Shown: piece after piece, positions 8,391 to 17,883 of the stretch
How positions within the stretch are numbered: position 1 is the first letter of the stretch
How the letters are laid out: each line of letters opens with the position of its first letter
Origin: Podochytrium sp. JEL0797
Taxonomy: Eukaryota > Chytridiomycota > Chytridiomycetes > Chytridiales > Chytriomycetaceae
DNA: 25,676 bases
Assembly: GCA_027596195.1 (NCBI GenBank)
Contig: JADGJG010000286.1
Span: forward strand, 1-25,676
Reading direction: 5' to 3'
Position numbers and translations under genes: made by a program
Notes under the pieces: model-generated
Database searches by the model: none
What the model saw: only the letters and a program-made list of their open reading frames with translations
What the model was told of the DNA's origin: nothing

Positions 8391-11300
8391 TCACCCCAAC
8401 TTCATTGTCCCCGTCTGCAACGACGGCGAATTGTCCAACACGACTTCTTCCTCCGCTTCTTCTTCCGCGCTGTCGCTTTCAACGGGCGCACTGAGTTCGC
8501 GGTACGCACGTTCCGAAAATTTCGACCATCCCCTAATTACACACAAAAAACGGGAAAAGTATCAGCCCAGTTGTCTCAGCCCCCAAGAAAAAAAATCGCC
8601 TGGGAGGCGAGAGAAATGTCAAAGGGGGGGGGAATACTCAACTCCAACTTGTACCGCCTCACAACCCCCTCCATATCCAACAACACATCCAACCCAATCT
8701 CCTCCCCACCACCAGCAGCAGCAGCAGCAGCCTCACCACTCGTCTCCCCCTCCGCCGCCCAAATCTCATCCCGCAACCGGAACCCCACATCCGTACTCCT
8801 GCGTATATTCTCCACATGTTTGCGCGAGTCCACGAGAATGTCGAGGAACAAGCCTGCCGCGTTGCGGTTGCGTTTGAGGTCCATGAGTGTGACGGACGTG
8901 GAGGCTGGGCGGAGGAGGTCCAATCTGATGCCGTGTGTTTGAGATTTTCGAATAACACCGCGCACACAACCCGAAAACACAAAAAAAAAACTCACATCAT
9001 GGAAAAGAAATCAAACACAGTATACTGCTCCGGAAGCCGCATATGCTGATGCTCCCAGAAAGTTTCGAGCTCCAACAACGATAAAACCCCGTCCCCATCG
9101 AGATCCAACACGCGGAACCAGTATTCGAGGGCACTGTCGCTTGTCTTGTCTTCGACTGAGAGAATGAAATCTGTTGTTTGTTGTTGTGGGGGGAGGGTGG
9201 GTCGGTTGAAGGGGGGAGGAAGTTGGGTCAGCGCCACGTTGCCATCAATCACTCCCCCGCAAAAAACTCACCAATAAACTCGGTATACCCCAACCACTTG
9301 CCCACCTCCTTCCCCCCCTCCTCCCCCTCCTCCTCCTCCCCTTTTTCTCCCACAACCCCAAAACACTCCACAACCCGCGCCAAAGCCGCATGACTCAAAC
9401 ACCGTCTCCCATACATTTCCAAATCGTAAATACTCAACCGCATATCTCTATCCCTGTCCAGCTCCCAAAACTTGCAGTAAATGACGTAAAAATCCTTGTA
9501 AGAGAACACGGACGGGATTTGGGTCCCGAGACTGTTCGTGCATGGTTCGAGGGTTGTAAGGAGGTGAGGGATGCGGGTGCGGCGGAAGGCGCGGAGGGGC
9601 ATGCGCGGGCGGCCTGTGTGCGGGCAGAGGTAGAAGAGGCGCGAGATGACAGTTTCGGCTGAGGGTGTGTGTTATACGTTGAGTTGGGAGGGTCGTGTAC
9701 CACAATCTCAAATCGCACCGCAAATAAACAAATTAAAAAAACGTACTGAATCGCGCCTGGAATGCAGGTGAGGATGCTAAAAATTCAAATGCAGGATGCG
9801 TTTGCAGGATATCTGGCGAAAACCGTACGGGCAAATTGCAAAAAATTGCGTGAGTGACAAATTCCCTAATATACTGAGAGAAACCCCCGTTCATTCACTC
9901 ACCTTCAACGAGAATCCGAAAATCCAAAGGAACCAAATACCCCTCCTTCCTCCTCCTCCGTCGTCCTTCCTCCCCTCCCTCCTCGTGTGACCCAACGAGC
10001 ACGTCAAACACGAACCGCTCGAGATCCGGATTCACGCCTCCATACTCTGTCCGCAGGAACGATTCGAATGCGGGCCATGTGACGCCTTCTTCTCCTTCTC
10101 CCTCTTTTTCATCCGGGTGGAGATGAGATGCAGCGTGTTGGAGGATGCGGAGGTGGAGTGCGAAGGATGTGTGTCGTGGTATACCGAGTGCGACGGCGAT
10201 GGGTGCGAACGACGTGCGTGGGAGACTGAGTGAAACGCGTGTGGTAGTTATCGGTGTAGCGTCGCTCAATGGTGGGTCTGGAGGTGGGAAAAAGAAAGGC
10301 CGGCATTGGTCCTGAGAGGGGGGGTCGCACGAAAAAGGGTGAGTACTTGTTTTTTTTTGAACGGGGATGGATTGGGGAGACTCACCAGCACTGCCTCCGT
10401 CATTCGTTTCCGCTCTTCCCGTGATGGATTCGGTCGAAACGAGAGCCTAGGAATCTCGACCGAACCCTGACCCGTCTTCTTCCCCACAGAATCAACGCAC
10501 GCATCCGCGTTCGTTTCGATTTCCATAGCATCCACACCTTCTACTCCCCGCAACGGCGGCGGCGTGAGTCCCTCCATCATGGCTTCTTCCAACAAGGATT
10601 CAACTTTCCGCTCGCTGTCCGCCACACCGACAGGTTCCCGCACATTCGCATCATAAGAATCTTCAGGCGGAATATCATCCATGACCATCATGTGGACAAA
10701 CCCGCCTTCAACGACTTCAGAGCGGTACGCCACTACCGACATTTCCTCCTGAGAGGAAGAAGAGGAAGGATCCGCGATCGAATCCAATGGTGAATTCTTT
10801 GAATCGACTACAGAATCGGTCACGTCCCCAACGAGGGAATCATGCACAAAAGGCGGTGAAGAGACGAGAGAAACTCCCGAATCAGAGGAATCCAACACCA
10901 CGACCGCAGCTTTCTCCTCCCCACTGATTGAGTCGCTCACACCCACCATACATGTTTCACTCCCAGATGCAAGCAAGAAAGGGTCCACCACGTCCGGCAC
11001 GGACGACGGCGGAGCAGATTCGGTAAGATGCTCCGCATCCACGATTTCAACGAGATGGAGTTCCTCGACAATCGTGGTGGTACTTTCGTAGGAAGTGGAA
11101 AACGGTGGATCGATTGATGATGCTTCTAGGAAGGCTGGTGAAGATGCAGCGGAAATGGAAACGGATGGGGTTGTGACGAGAGTAACAGGAGAAGGCAATT
11201 GGACGACTTCAATGTCTCGATTCTCGGAATCAAGAAGCGAATGCATGGGTAAAGGAGTTGTTGAATCGGCCTGGGCGTCTGAAGAGACACTCAATGGGGA

Positions 11301-12059
11301 GAGATTTTTGGGGTGGTGCTTGGGTGGTGGAGCGGCCAAACTCATGGCTTCCAAGCGCGACTCCACATCATTCTCTTCTTCGCGTTCGCAGGATGGGTCG
11401 TCTTCGTCTGGGTCGTCGTCGACCGTGTCTGAGGATTCGTCAACGAGTGAATTTGGGGCGCCGGCGCCGGGAAGGGAGAGAGACACCGAGGCGTCTTCGT
11501 CGATGGATGCCGAGTCTTCTGCGGTTGACAGCAGGGCAATGCGCGACAGCGGGGACGGTGGGATAACAGCGGATGCCGGGTCGGCGGGGGCATCGGAGGA
11601 GGGTGCGGCGTCGTCGTCGTCGTCGTCGTCATCGAGCGGCGTGGGAGTGGTGCGTGCAATCAGCGACGAGATGATGCGCGTGGGAATATCGCGGAATTTG
11701 AAGGCGGAGCGAGTCGGAGAGACACTGGGCGTGGAAGGGGAAGGTGGCGGCTGCGCGTTGGACACAATGTTGACACGAGTGAGGACAGGTGGCGCCGATG
11801 TCAAAGCCTTGTCGCTGTCTTTGTCTGTCGCAGAAAAGAGGCCAAACGAGCGCGGCCGTTGCGGCAAAGACGCGGCGCCTGCCAGGCTGCCTGCCAGGAA
11901 AGTGCCAGGCGAAGTGGCCTCGTGTGGCGCATCGAGTGCATCCGCCTCAGGAGAAGAAGAAGAAGAGGGTGTCGCTGAAGACGAAGAAGGCGGCGGCGGT
12001 GGCGACGGCGTCGAAGGCGGCAAAGGCGACGAAAGCCACGACCGAATACTCCACGACAT
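8391..12059 (-). CDS. Protein phosphatase 2A regulatory subunit B'' (PPP2R3/PR72 family), seven exons
   Basis: Exons: 12059-10386, 10311-9903, 9812-9747, 9658-9272, 9170-8996, 8924-8643 and 8532-8391; about 1044 residues. The family is clear from IPRLSFRPNPS, the THPAFEFLASSPAFQARF block, FYVIYCKFWELD, EYWFRVLDLDGDGVLS and the C-terminal GWSKFSERAYREL. EF-hand 1 at about 784 (DRDRDMRLSIYD) is degenerate. EF-hand 2 at about 868 (DLDGDGVLSLLE) has all calcium ligands. B'' subunits direct the PP2A A/C core to substrates and respond to calcium. The N-terminal 535 residues are Ser/Asp/Pro-rich, with eight Asp in a row, probably disordered and lineage-specific. Introns are 71-110 nt. The last intron's donor is uncertain: the frame needs the GT at 8642 (or 8648), while the better-looking GTATTC at 8637 breaks the frame. 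Confidence 0.9.
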
Positions 12060-12276
12060 TTTCAAATGGCAAAAAATAAGGGGTCTTCGCCGCTTTCTTT
12101 CAATTTACAACTGAAAACTACGCGTTTGGAACATCTCATCTAACGGAAGTGATTCTCTCCGCTTAATTAATACTGCCAATCCCAAATGCTTGGTTGCTTG
12201 AACAACAATCCATAATGACAGGTTGATCGAAGCACGCGAAATAACCATCACCTGGAAACCAACCCTGACTAGTCCA
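12060..12276. promoter_or_regulatory. Shared divergent upstream region
   Basis: Only about 217 bp separates the start of the PP2A B'' gene (minus) from ATG 12277 (plus), so both must draw their promoters from it. It contains TTAATTAAT at about 12163 and no clear TATA box. Bidirectional promoter use is inferred from spacing only. Confidence 0.35.
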
Positions 12277-12621
12277 ATGGATCCCACGTTCACTGCCATT
12301 GAAGCCTCAACCAGGACCACCGCTTCTTTTCGCCATCATTCCCATTCAGATTTGCATTCCCACAACCAAACTCACTACTATCACACTGATACCACGAAAT
12401 CCCTCGACGTGGGTCTCATTATTGGTGCCATTTGCGCATGCTTGGTCGCTCTTGCTTTGCTCGTCTTTGGCCTCTTTTGGCTGCGCAAACGCGAAGTCAA
12501 GAGACATATTGTCAAGGTTCCGAGAGGCACGGACACTTCGTGCGCGTTTACGTTGAGCAACTTGGAATTGAATGCACATGACGAGTTTATCGCTGCTCGA
12601 CCAAGTGTAGAGCAAGTGTAG
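12277..12621 (+). CDS. Small single-pass membrane protein (MDPT type)
   Basis: 114 residues from ATG 12277 (CCAATGG context). The N-terminal 43 residues are Thr/His/Ser-rich (starting MDPTFTAIEAST). Then comes one transmembrane segment (VGLIIGAICACLVALALLVF) followed by a basic stop-transfer (WLRKREVKRH) and a 50-residue tail. There is no cleavable signal peptide, so Nout/Cin single-pass topology is inferred from the positive-inside rule. The ORF is open upstream to 12223, but that part looks non-coding. The last 32 codons are repeated three more times downstream as non-coding DNA. The protein at 13766 has the same layout and the same MDPT start, so they may be distant paralogues. Function unknown. 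Confidence 0.6.
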   Translation: MDPTFTAIEASTRTTASFRHHSHSDLHSHNQTHYYHTDTTKSLDVGLIIGAICACLVALALLVFGLFWLRKREVKRHIVKVPRGTDTSCAFTLSNLELNAHDEFIAARPSVEQV

Positions 12622-13440
12622 AGCCAGTGGGTTCCGTTGGTGTTGCGGTTGCAAATTCTGAATGCGCGACTTTGGTTTCGAAATCGCATCCTCTTCTGTG
12701 ACCTCTGCTGAGGAATAAACATTATGTAAAACACATCAGAAATGATTTTTCGATTCGCGGATCCTCTTTCTCGATGGTCTGACATGGCAAGGCTCCAGGC
12801 GGCATGGACACTGCTTTCGCGTTTCCGTTGGCAAAACTTGTAATTGAATACACACGGCGAGTTTATCGCCTGCTCGTACGGTTGTAGAGCGAGTGGGTTT
12901 TGTTGGTATTGCGGGTTTGAGAATTCTCCTCTCTCCGCGTTTCGCGTTTGCTCAACTTGGAATTGAATAAAAAACAGCGAGTTTATTGCTGTTCATCCTG
13001 TTTGAGAGCCAATGCGTTGCGTTGGTATTGCGGTAGCGGATTCTGAGTGTGCTACTCTGGTTTCGAAAATCGGAGTCCTCCCCAGAGTCCTCCCCGGTTG
13101 AACCTTTGTTGCGGAAAAAAACAAAAACAGAAATGTTTTTAATTGAAGCCTGGGGCGCGACTGAACTTGTCTAGGAGGGTGGCAAGACTCTGGGGGGGGG
13201 TAAAGGGCGCCTCCTTCCCTTCGGGGTTCCGTCTTTTGGTCAACTTGGAATTGAATGCAAAACAGCGAGTTTCTCGCTGCTCGAGCAGTTTCGGAGCCAG
13301 TGGATTCCGTTGGTGTTGCGGTTGCGGATTCTGAATGCGCGACTTTGGTTTCCGAAATCGCATCAACACGTCTGACTTTTGTGCGAAATACACACAACAG
13401 AAATATCTTTCGATTCGCAGATCCTGGGTGGCTCAAGATG
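12526..13440. repeat. Degenerate four-copy tandem array derived from a gene 3' end
   Basis: Copy 1 covers the last codons and 3' flank of the membrane-protein gene. Anchors CTTGGAATTGAAT recur at 12561, 12837 (as CTTGTAATTGAAT), 12956 and 13244, giving spacings of 276, 119 and 288 bp. The shared order is CTTGGAATTGAA, GCGAGTTT, GTTGGTxTTGCGG, ATTCTGA, CTTTGGTTTC, then ACAGAAATxxxTTTCGATTCGC. Copy 2 is truncated. The plus-strand copies are not open, while the antisense strand is open across parts of two or three copies (12381-12785 and 12993-13436) with a shared VAHSESATAxPT pattern. This is a gene tail captured in unequal duplication. Confidence 0.75.
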
Positions 13441-13765
13441 GCTCATGAGGTGGCTCAAACTGGGCTGTGTCTCAGAAGGTGGCATCTGGGTGGCATGAGG
13501 CATCTCCAGGAAGACCAGGCACCACGAGACACCCCGCATTACTCCCCCCACTTTCACCCCTCCCTCCCTCTCCGCCAGTGATAGCCATATCTATCAACCG
13601 GCTCTATGAGTATATCTCTCCTAAAAGAACCCCATCAAACCTGTATTGCACGTGGGGGTAAACAAATCAAAAAAAAAATCGCATCTCCAAGCAAATCTCC
13701 ATCGCTCCTGAATAATCAAGTGCCTGGGGCAAGGTAACCCCCGAAATCATAATCACTCCCCAAAC
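13441..13765. other. Intergenic region with short TGGCTCA/GGTGGCAT iterations
   Basis: Begins with closely spaced TGGCTCA and GGTGGC(A/T) words (13430-13500), then a C/T-rich stretch and an A-run at 13671. It serves as upstream region for the plus-strand gene at 13766. No gene seen. Confidence 0.5.
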
Positions 13766-14368
13766 ATGGACCCCACCAACCCCCCACCCACCCCACCCGG
13801 CTGGCCCCCCGAAGTCCCCTTCCCCGTCCCACCCCCCTGGTCATGGCAAGGCCCCTCCACGCCCGCACCGCCCAACTGGCCCCCTACGACCCCTTGGCCT
13901 CTTACTACCTGGCAATCTGATGATACGCCAGATCCAAACCCGGGTCCCAGCGTGGCACTCATTGCAGGCAGCGTGTGCGGGTCACTCGTGGCCGTGCTTC
14001 TTGTGATTGCGGCTTTGTATCTGTTGAAACGGCGCGATGAGGATATCAAAACGATTGTGGGGGACGGGTGGAAATGGATGCGGGGTTTGTTGCGGAGGGG
14101 AGATGGATCGAGTGAGAGGGATCCAGTGCCGCCTGATACCCAGTTCATGATGGGTGATCTGCCGGGTTCAACGATCGAGACAAGGCAACACGATGTGCCG
14201 GCAGACTCGTTGCCAGGGTATACGGATGCACCGATACATTCTCACCCATTGGTGATTCTGGCATCCGCGCCGCCGCTGCATGTTCTCCACGGGTCAGAAT
14301 TTGTGGGTGTCCCGGTTCACGGGCACGCGTTTTTGAATTCGGAGGGGGGAGAAAGACATAGATTATAG
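13766..14368 (+). CDS. Single-pass membrane protein with Pro/Trp-rich ectodomain
   Basis: 200 residues, ATG in good context (CAAACATGG). Residues 1-57 are extremely Pro/Trp-rich, with iterations such as PPTPPGWPPEVPFPVPPPW. Residues about 62-84 are a transmembrane segment (VALIAGSVCGSLVAVLLVIA) followed by LKRRDED. The 110-residue tail contains acidic, Ser and His-rich parts and no known domain. The layout (short disordered outside, one helix, longer tail) resembles fungal wall-sensor-like proteins, but it has no signal peptide and no Ser/Thr-rich stalk, so that comparison is weak. The start MDPT is shared with the gene at 12277. An AATAAA lies at 14525. Function unknown. Confidence 0.65.
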   Translation: MDPTNPPPTPPGWPPEVPFPVPPPWSWQGPSTPAPPNWPPTTPWPLTTWQSDDTPDPNPGPSVALIAGSVCGSLVAVLLVIAALYLLKRRDEDIKTIVGDGWKWMRGLLRRGDGSSERDPVPPDTQFMMGDLPGSTIETRQHDVPADSLPGYTDAPIHSHPLVILASAPPLHVLHGSEFVGVPVHGHAFLNSEGGERHRL

Positions 14369-14524
14369 GGATATCCCTGAAAAATGCATTGGTTGACTTC
14401 CTTGTTCGATTTCTTTGGCATGTCGCGGTTTAATTCATTTGGGGTGCAGATGGGAGGAGAGTGGCTTTCTGTTGTGATCTTATTATTTGTATAGCTTTAA
14501 ATTAGATTCTCGTCTTCCTTTCTC

Positions 14525-14530
14525 AATAAA
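14525..14530 (+). terminator. Polyadenylation signal
   Basis: AATAAA 157 bp after the stop of the Pro/Trp-rich membrane protein, within an AT-rich 3' flank. Confidence 0.5.
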
Positions 14531-14567
14531 TGTCTCCCGAAACGAGTAACAAAAAAAACTAACGATC

Positions 14568-15147
14568 TTATAACAAAACACCGGCGCGCGTCAATTCACC
14601 GAAAAAAGAACAATATGTTGTCTCATTAAATGCGCCCAATTGTTCTAAATACATCCGAGGATCCCGAAACGGGTCAATCTGCAACAATCGCAACATTCCC
14701 ACGCCCGGCCCACCCCACATTCAAACTCATTCCGGTCTCGAATCTCACTCCCAAGAATGTGTATCACACACCCCTCCAAGACTTAATGATAGGATAACCC
14801 GAGTTTCGTGTTCATCAAGTGGGGTTGCGACTCCTGAGCTTCCAAAACACCAATCCAGGTGTCCACTCGACTGCACACAACGAGGCGATCCAGCACGTCG
14901 AGATGGTTGTTCTAGCTTGAATTAACGCGTTCTGTGTCCCAGACGGCGGATTTTCTCCCAGGATTCTCAGCACCATCTCAACAGCCTCCATCCTGCCCTC
15001 TGCTGCCGCATCCCGTAACGCCTGGTCATCACAAGCGACAGAATTTACCGTCTTGTCAACCGAACAACTCGAAACGCGCAACAATCGTAAATTACACGTT
15101 TCTGTGTGAGACGCGCCATTCGGCCTCACATCGCTCAGGCAACGCAA
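14568..15147 (-). pseudogene. Ankyrin-repeat protein relic
   Basis: In the frame ending at 14815, residues DDQALRDAAAEGRMEAVEMV followed by LRILGENPPSGTQNALIQA fit one ankyrin repeat of the chytrid style (ALRxAAxxGxxEAVxxLL). Directly after ALIQA the sense jumps by one frame: NNHLDVLDRLVVCSRVD continues the next repeat but is preceded by TAG in that frame. This points to a single-base loss at about 14918. Further along the same strand, 14720-14568 is open for 50 residues (containing VGMLRLLQIDPFRDP) and may be the same gene's tail. No intact start is visible. It is called a pseudogene; a sequencing error is the alternative. Confidence 0.6.
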
Positions 15148-15684
15148 GAGAATGGAGCTCCCTCGGCAAAGGCCAATTGAAATGGATCACGAATCAGGAG
15201 TTGATGTCAATTGCACACGGAATTGGTTAAAAAGTTGGAGTTGGTTTGGATTTGGTGTCCCGGCTTCAAAGAATTGATCGCGAGGGAAAACGGCGCACTC
15301 TAAATTAATTCGATTTGAGACGTGAATCGACAGGGGCTTCTAATCGAGGCGTTGCAACCAAAACAAAACCAAAGAGGTTCGCAGTGGAGTGTGTCACGCA
15401 ACAGAACAGAGCTAATCTCCAAAAACGTCCCTGCATACTAAGAATGAGGTTATTTCCAGTGGGAACTCCTGTTAAAAAGAAGAAAATCCGGGGGAGGTGC
15501 TGACGAAGCTTTGAGGTGGAGCAAATCTGTTATTGATCCCATTTCAGGGCAAACGAAAAAATTCAATTTCTTTTCTGAAATTTGTGAATGAAAGTAAAAT
15601 AGATAGGCAGAAAAAGTTCTTTATTTTCAGGTATATATCAAACTGTACTTTAGTATAGAATTGGAGGAGAGCGAAGATCGGGTA
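15148..15684. other. Intergenic, no gene seen
   Basis: Contains only short open frames on both strands and an AT-rich end (15590-15660) that is the 3' flank of the minus-strand gene at 15685. Part of it may once have coded the 5' part of the ankyrin relic. Confidence 0.5.
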
Positions 15685-17883
15685 TCAAACGACAACCACC
15701 AAGAGCCCAGCAGCCACCACCAACGCCCCCAAAAACGCGCCGCTCGCCGCGCCGTTGCCGACAACCAAATTGCGCTCAGAAGTGGCCACCCCCACAAATG
15801 CGGCGCTCGCCGCCCCGTTGCCGACAACCAAAGTGCGCACAGACATAGTGGTGGCAGCCGTTTGGATGGGTGGAGCCACATAGTAACCAGTAGCCAACGC
15901 TGGGGCCGTGGGAATGGGGACAGTGACTGCCACCGGGATGGTGGAGGAGGTGGAATTGCTGGAAGTGGTCGCGAGCAGTGGAACTGAAGTGCCGGCAGCC
16001 GCCGGCATAGACTTGGACAAGGAGGAGAAGGATCCAGCTTGGATGGTGGACGAAGCGGAAGAGACCGGCTTGGAGATGTTGGCAGCGGCCTGGGTGATTG
16101 TAACGGACGTGCTGCTGGAAACGGCTTGGGTGGAAGAAGCAGAAGCGCTCGAGCTGAACGAGACCATGGCAGAGTTGGACGCTGAGGACGAGCTGAACAC
16201 AGCTGCGGAGGAAGAAGATGAAGTGGTCGACAAAGTGAAGGATTCGGCTTGGATCGTGGACGAAGTGGGCAAGACTTGGCTGGAGCTGCTGGTAGCAGCC
16301 TGGGCAGATGAATCAGCTGCGCTGCTGGAAATGGCTTCGGTGGAAGTAGCAGAGACGCTGGAGCTGGAGGAGACCATGTCAGACGAGCTGGGCGCTGAAG
16401 ACGAGGTGGAGACGGCTGTGGATGAAGAAGCAGAAGCGCTGGAGCTGGACGAGACCATGTCAGACGAACTGGATTCTGAGGATGAGGTGGAGACGGCTGA
16501 GGAGGAAGAAGATGTCATGGCCGAAGCGGAGGAGGATTCGGCTTGGATGGTGGATGAAGCCGACGAGACTTGGCTGGAGCTGGTCGCAACAGCCTCCGTG
16601 GATGAAGCGGAGGCGCTGTTGGAAGTGGCTGGAGTGGAAGTAGCGGAAGCGCTGGTGCTGGAGGAGAGCATGTCAGACGAGCTGGATTCTGAGGGTGGGG
16701 TGGAGACGGCCGCGGAGGAAGAAGATGACGTGGCCAACGAGGAGGTAGAAGAAGCAGTCGAAATGGAGGAAGAGGAGGAAGCAGTCGAAGCGGAGGAAGT
16801 TGAAGCATGGATGGAGGTCGAGGAAGATGATCTCTTCTCGTCGTTGTCGGAGGAATCATGCCCCTCGTCGTGGTCTTTGGAGGCGGTCGAAGCTGGGGAA
16901 GCGGTGGCATGGGTGGAGGTGGCGGAAGCAGTCGGAGTGGCAGAAGATGATCTCTTCTCGTCGTTGTCGGAGGAATCATGCCCCTCGTCGTGCTCTTTGG
17001 AGGCGGTTGAAGCTGGGGAAGCGGTGGCATGGGTGGAGGTGGCGGAAGCAGTCGGAGTGGCAGAAGATGATCTCTTCTCGTCGTTGTCGGAGGAATCGTG
17101 TCCTTCATCGTGCTCTTTGGAGGCGGTTGAAACAGAGGAAGCGGAGGCATGGATGGAGGTGGCGGAAGCAGTCAGATTGGAGGAAGATGACCTTTTCTCC
17201 TCATTGTCGGAGGAATCGTGCTCCCCCTCGTGCTCTTTGTCGGAGGAAGCGGTTGAAGTGGTGGAAGATGAGGCATGGGTGGAGGTGGAAGGAGAAGAGG
17301 AAGCAGTAGAAGCGGAGGAAGAAGTAGAAGCGGAAGTGGTGGCGATACATGGAGACGTCGTGAACGGCTGGAAATACTGCCGACCACCAGGCGAGGTCAA
17401 GGCGTCAGCACACACTTGGAATGTCAGGCCAGCGGGATCGTTCTGTAAGCAAAAACCAACTTGAGGTACACCATCCACCAAGGTCATGGTTTGGATTTGT
17501 CCGTTTTCCGCAAGAATAATGAAGTAGTCGTTCAAAAGGGTGAAGGGGGGGTTTGTGAGGGGAGGATAAAGACCAAGAACATCTCCCGCTTGAGCTCCGC
17601 TGCCGGCGCCGTTTTGAAGCCAGTGAGTGTAGTCTCCAACGTACGTGGATTCGTCCTCCGTTTTCAACCAGACATTGCCCCTCCCGTAGTTGTAGAAGAA
17701 ACGCTGTTGGACTTGCGTTTGATTCGGGCCGCAAGGTCGGCTCGAAATCGTTCCCGTCGTGTAGTCCAAAAAGCCGGAGGAGGTTTGGATCATGAATGGA
17801 CTGAACGTTGGCCACGTCACTTCAGCAGACGACAGCGAAGCGATGGAGGCGAGAGCAACGAGGGTGGACTTGAAGAAGAGCAT
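15685..17883 (-). CDS. GPI-anchored serine-rich cell-surface protein with tandem repeats
   Basis: 732 residues, single exon. Residues 1-20 are a signal peptide (MLFFKSTLVALASIASLSSA). Residues 21-180 are a compact domain with several Cys and aromatic residues (for example FFYNYGRGNVWLKTED, GFCLQNDP, FQVCADAL) that I do not recognise. Residues about 190-390 hold four 40-residue repeats built around HDEGHDSSDNDEKRSSS. Residues 390-660 are Ser/Ala/Thr-rich, expected to be heavily O-mannosylated. The C-terminus (NGAASGAFLGALVVAAGLLV) fits a GPI-attachment signal, with small residues before a hydrophobic tail. The LVVGNGAAS motif occurs twice there. Likely a wall or adhesion-type protein; the role is inferred from architecture. 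The antisense strand is open for 518 codons because of codon composition. Confidence 0.88.
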   Translation of the reverse strand: MLFFKSTLVALASIASLSSAEVTWPTFSPFMIQTSSGFLDYTTGTISSRPCGPNQTQVQQRFFYNYGRGNVWLKTEDESTYVGDYTHWLQNGAGSGAQAGDVLGLYPPLTNPPFTLLNDYFIILAENGQIQTMTLVDGVPQVGFCLQNDPAGLTFQVCADALTSPGGRQYFQPFTTSPCIATTSASTSSSASTASSSPSTSTHASSSTTSTASSDKEHEGEHDSSDNEEKRSSSSNLTASATSIHASASSVSTASKEHDEGHDSSDNDEKRSSSATPTASATSTHATASPASTASKEHDEGHDSSDNDEKRSSSATPTASATSTHATASPASTASKDHDEGHDSSDNDEKRSSSSTSIHASTSSASTASSSSSISTASSTSSLATSSSSSAAVSTPPSESSSSDMLSSSTSASATSTPATSNSASASSTEAVATSSSQVSSASSTIQAESSSASAMTSSSSSAVSTSSSESSSSDMVSSSSSASASSSTAVSTSSSAPSSSDMVSSSSSVSATSTEAISSSAADSSAQAATSSSSQVLPTSSTIQAESFTLSTTSSSSSAAVFSSSSASNSAMVSFSSSASASSTQAVSSSTSVTITQAAANISKPVSSASSTIQAGSFSSLSKSMPAAAGTSVPLLATTSSNSTSSTIPVAVTVPIPTAPALATGYYVAPPIQTAATTMSVRTLVVGNGAASAAFVGVATSERNLVVGNGAASGAFLGALVVAAGLLVVVV
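16829..17308 (-). repeat. Four 120-bp coding minisatellite units
   Basis: GATCTCTTCTCGTCGTTGTC starts at 16829, 16949 and 17069 exactly, and in diverged form (GACCTTTTCTCC) at 17189. The period is 120 bp, or 40 codons. The two middle units are nearly identical, which suggests recent expansion or gene conversion. Confidence 0.9.

Noticed and set aside
8431..8877. Plus-strand Ser/Pro-rich ORF
   Set aside because: Antisense to the last exons of the PP2A B'' gene; low-complexity mirror.
11605..11632. TCG-repeat tract as a possible regulatory microsatellite
   Set aside because: It encodes the Asp8 run of the PP2A B'' N-terminus, so a coding explanation is enough.
11095..12114. Plus-strand 339-codon ORF
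   Set aside because: Antisense of the long Ser/Asp-rich first exon of PP2A B''; composition artefact.
12993..13436. Minus-strand 147-codon ORF in the repeat array
   Set aside because: Runs across degenerate repeat copies. The shared peptide pattern follows from DNA repetition, not from evidence of coding.
15908..17464. Plus-strand 518-codon ORF
   Set aside because: Antisense of the GPI/Ser-rich gene. Its Glu/Ala/Val-rich composition is the mirror of Ser/Ala/Thr codons, and the minus strand has a signal peptide, a Cys domain and a GPI signal.
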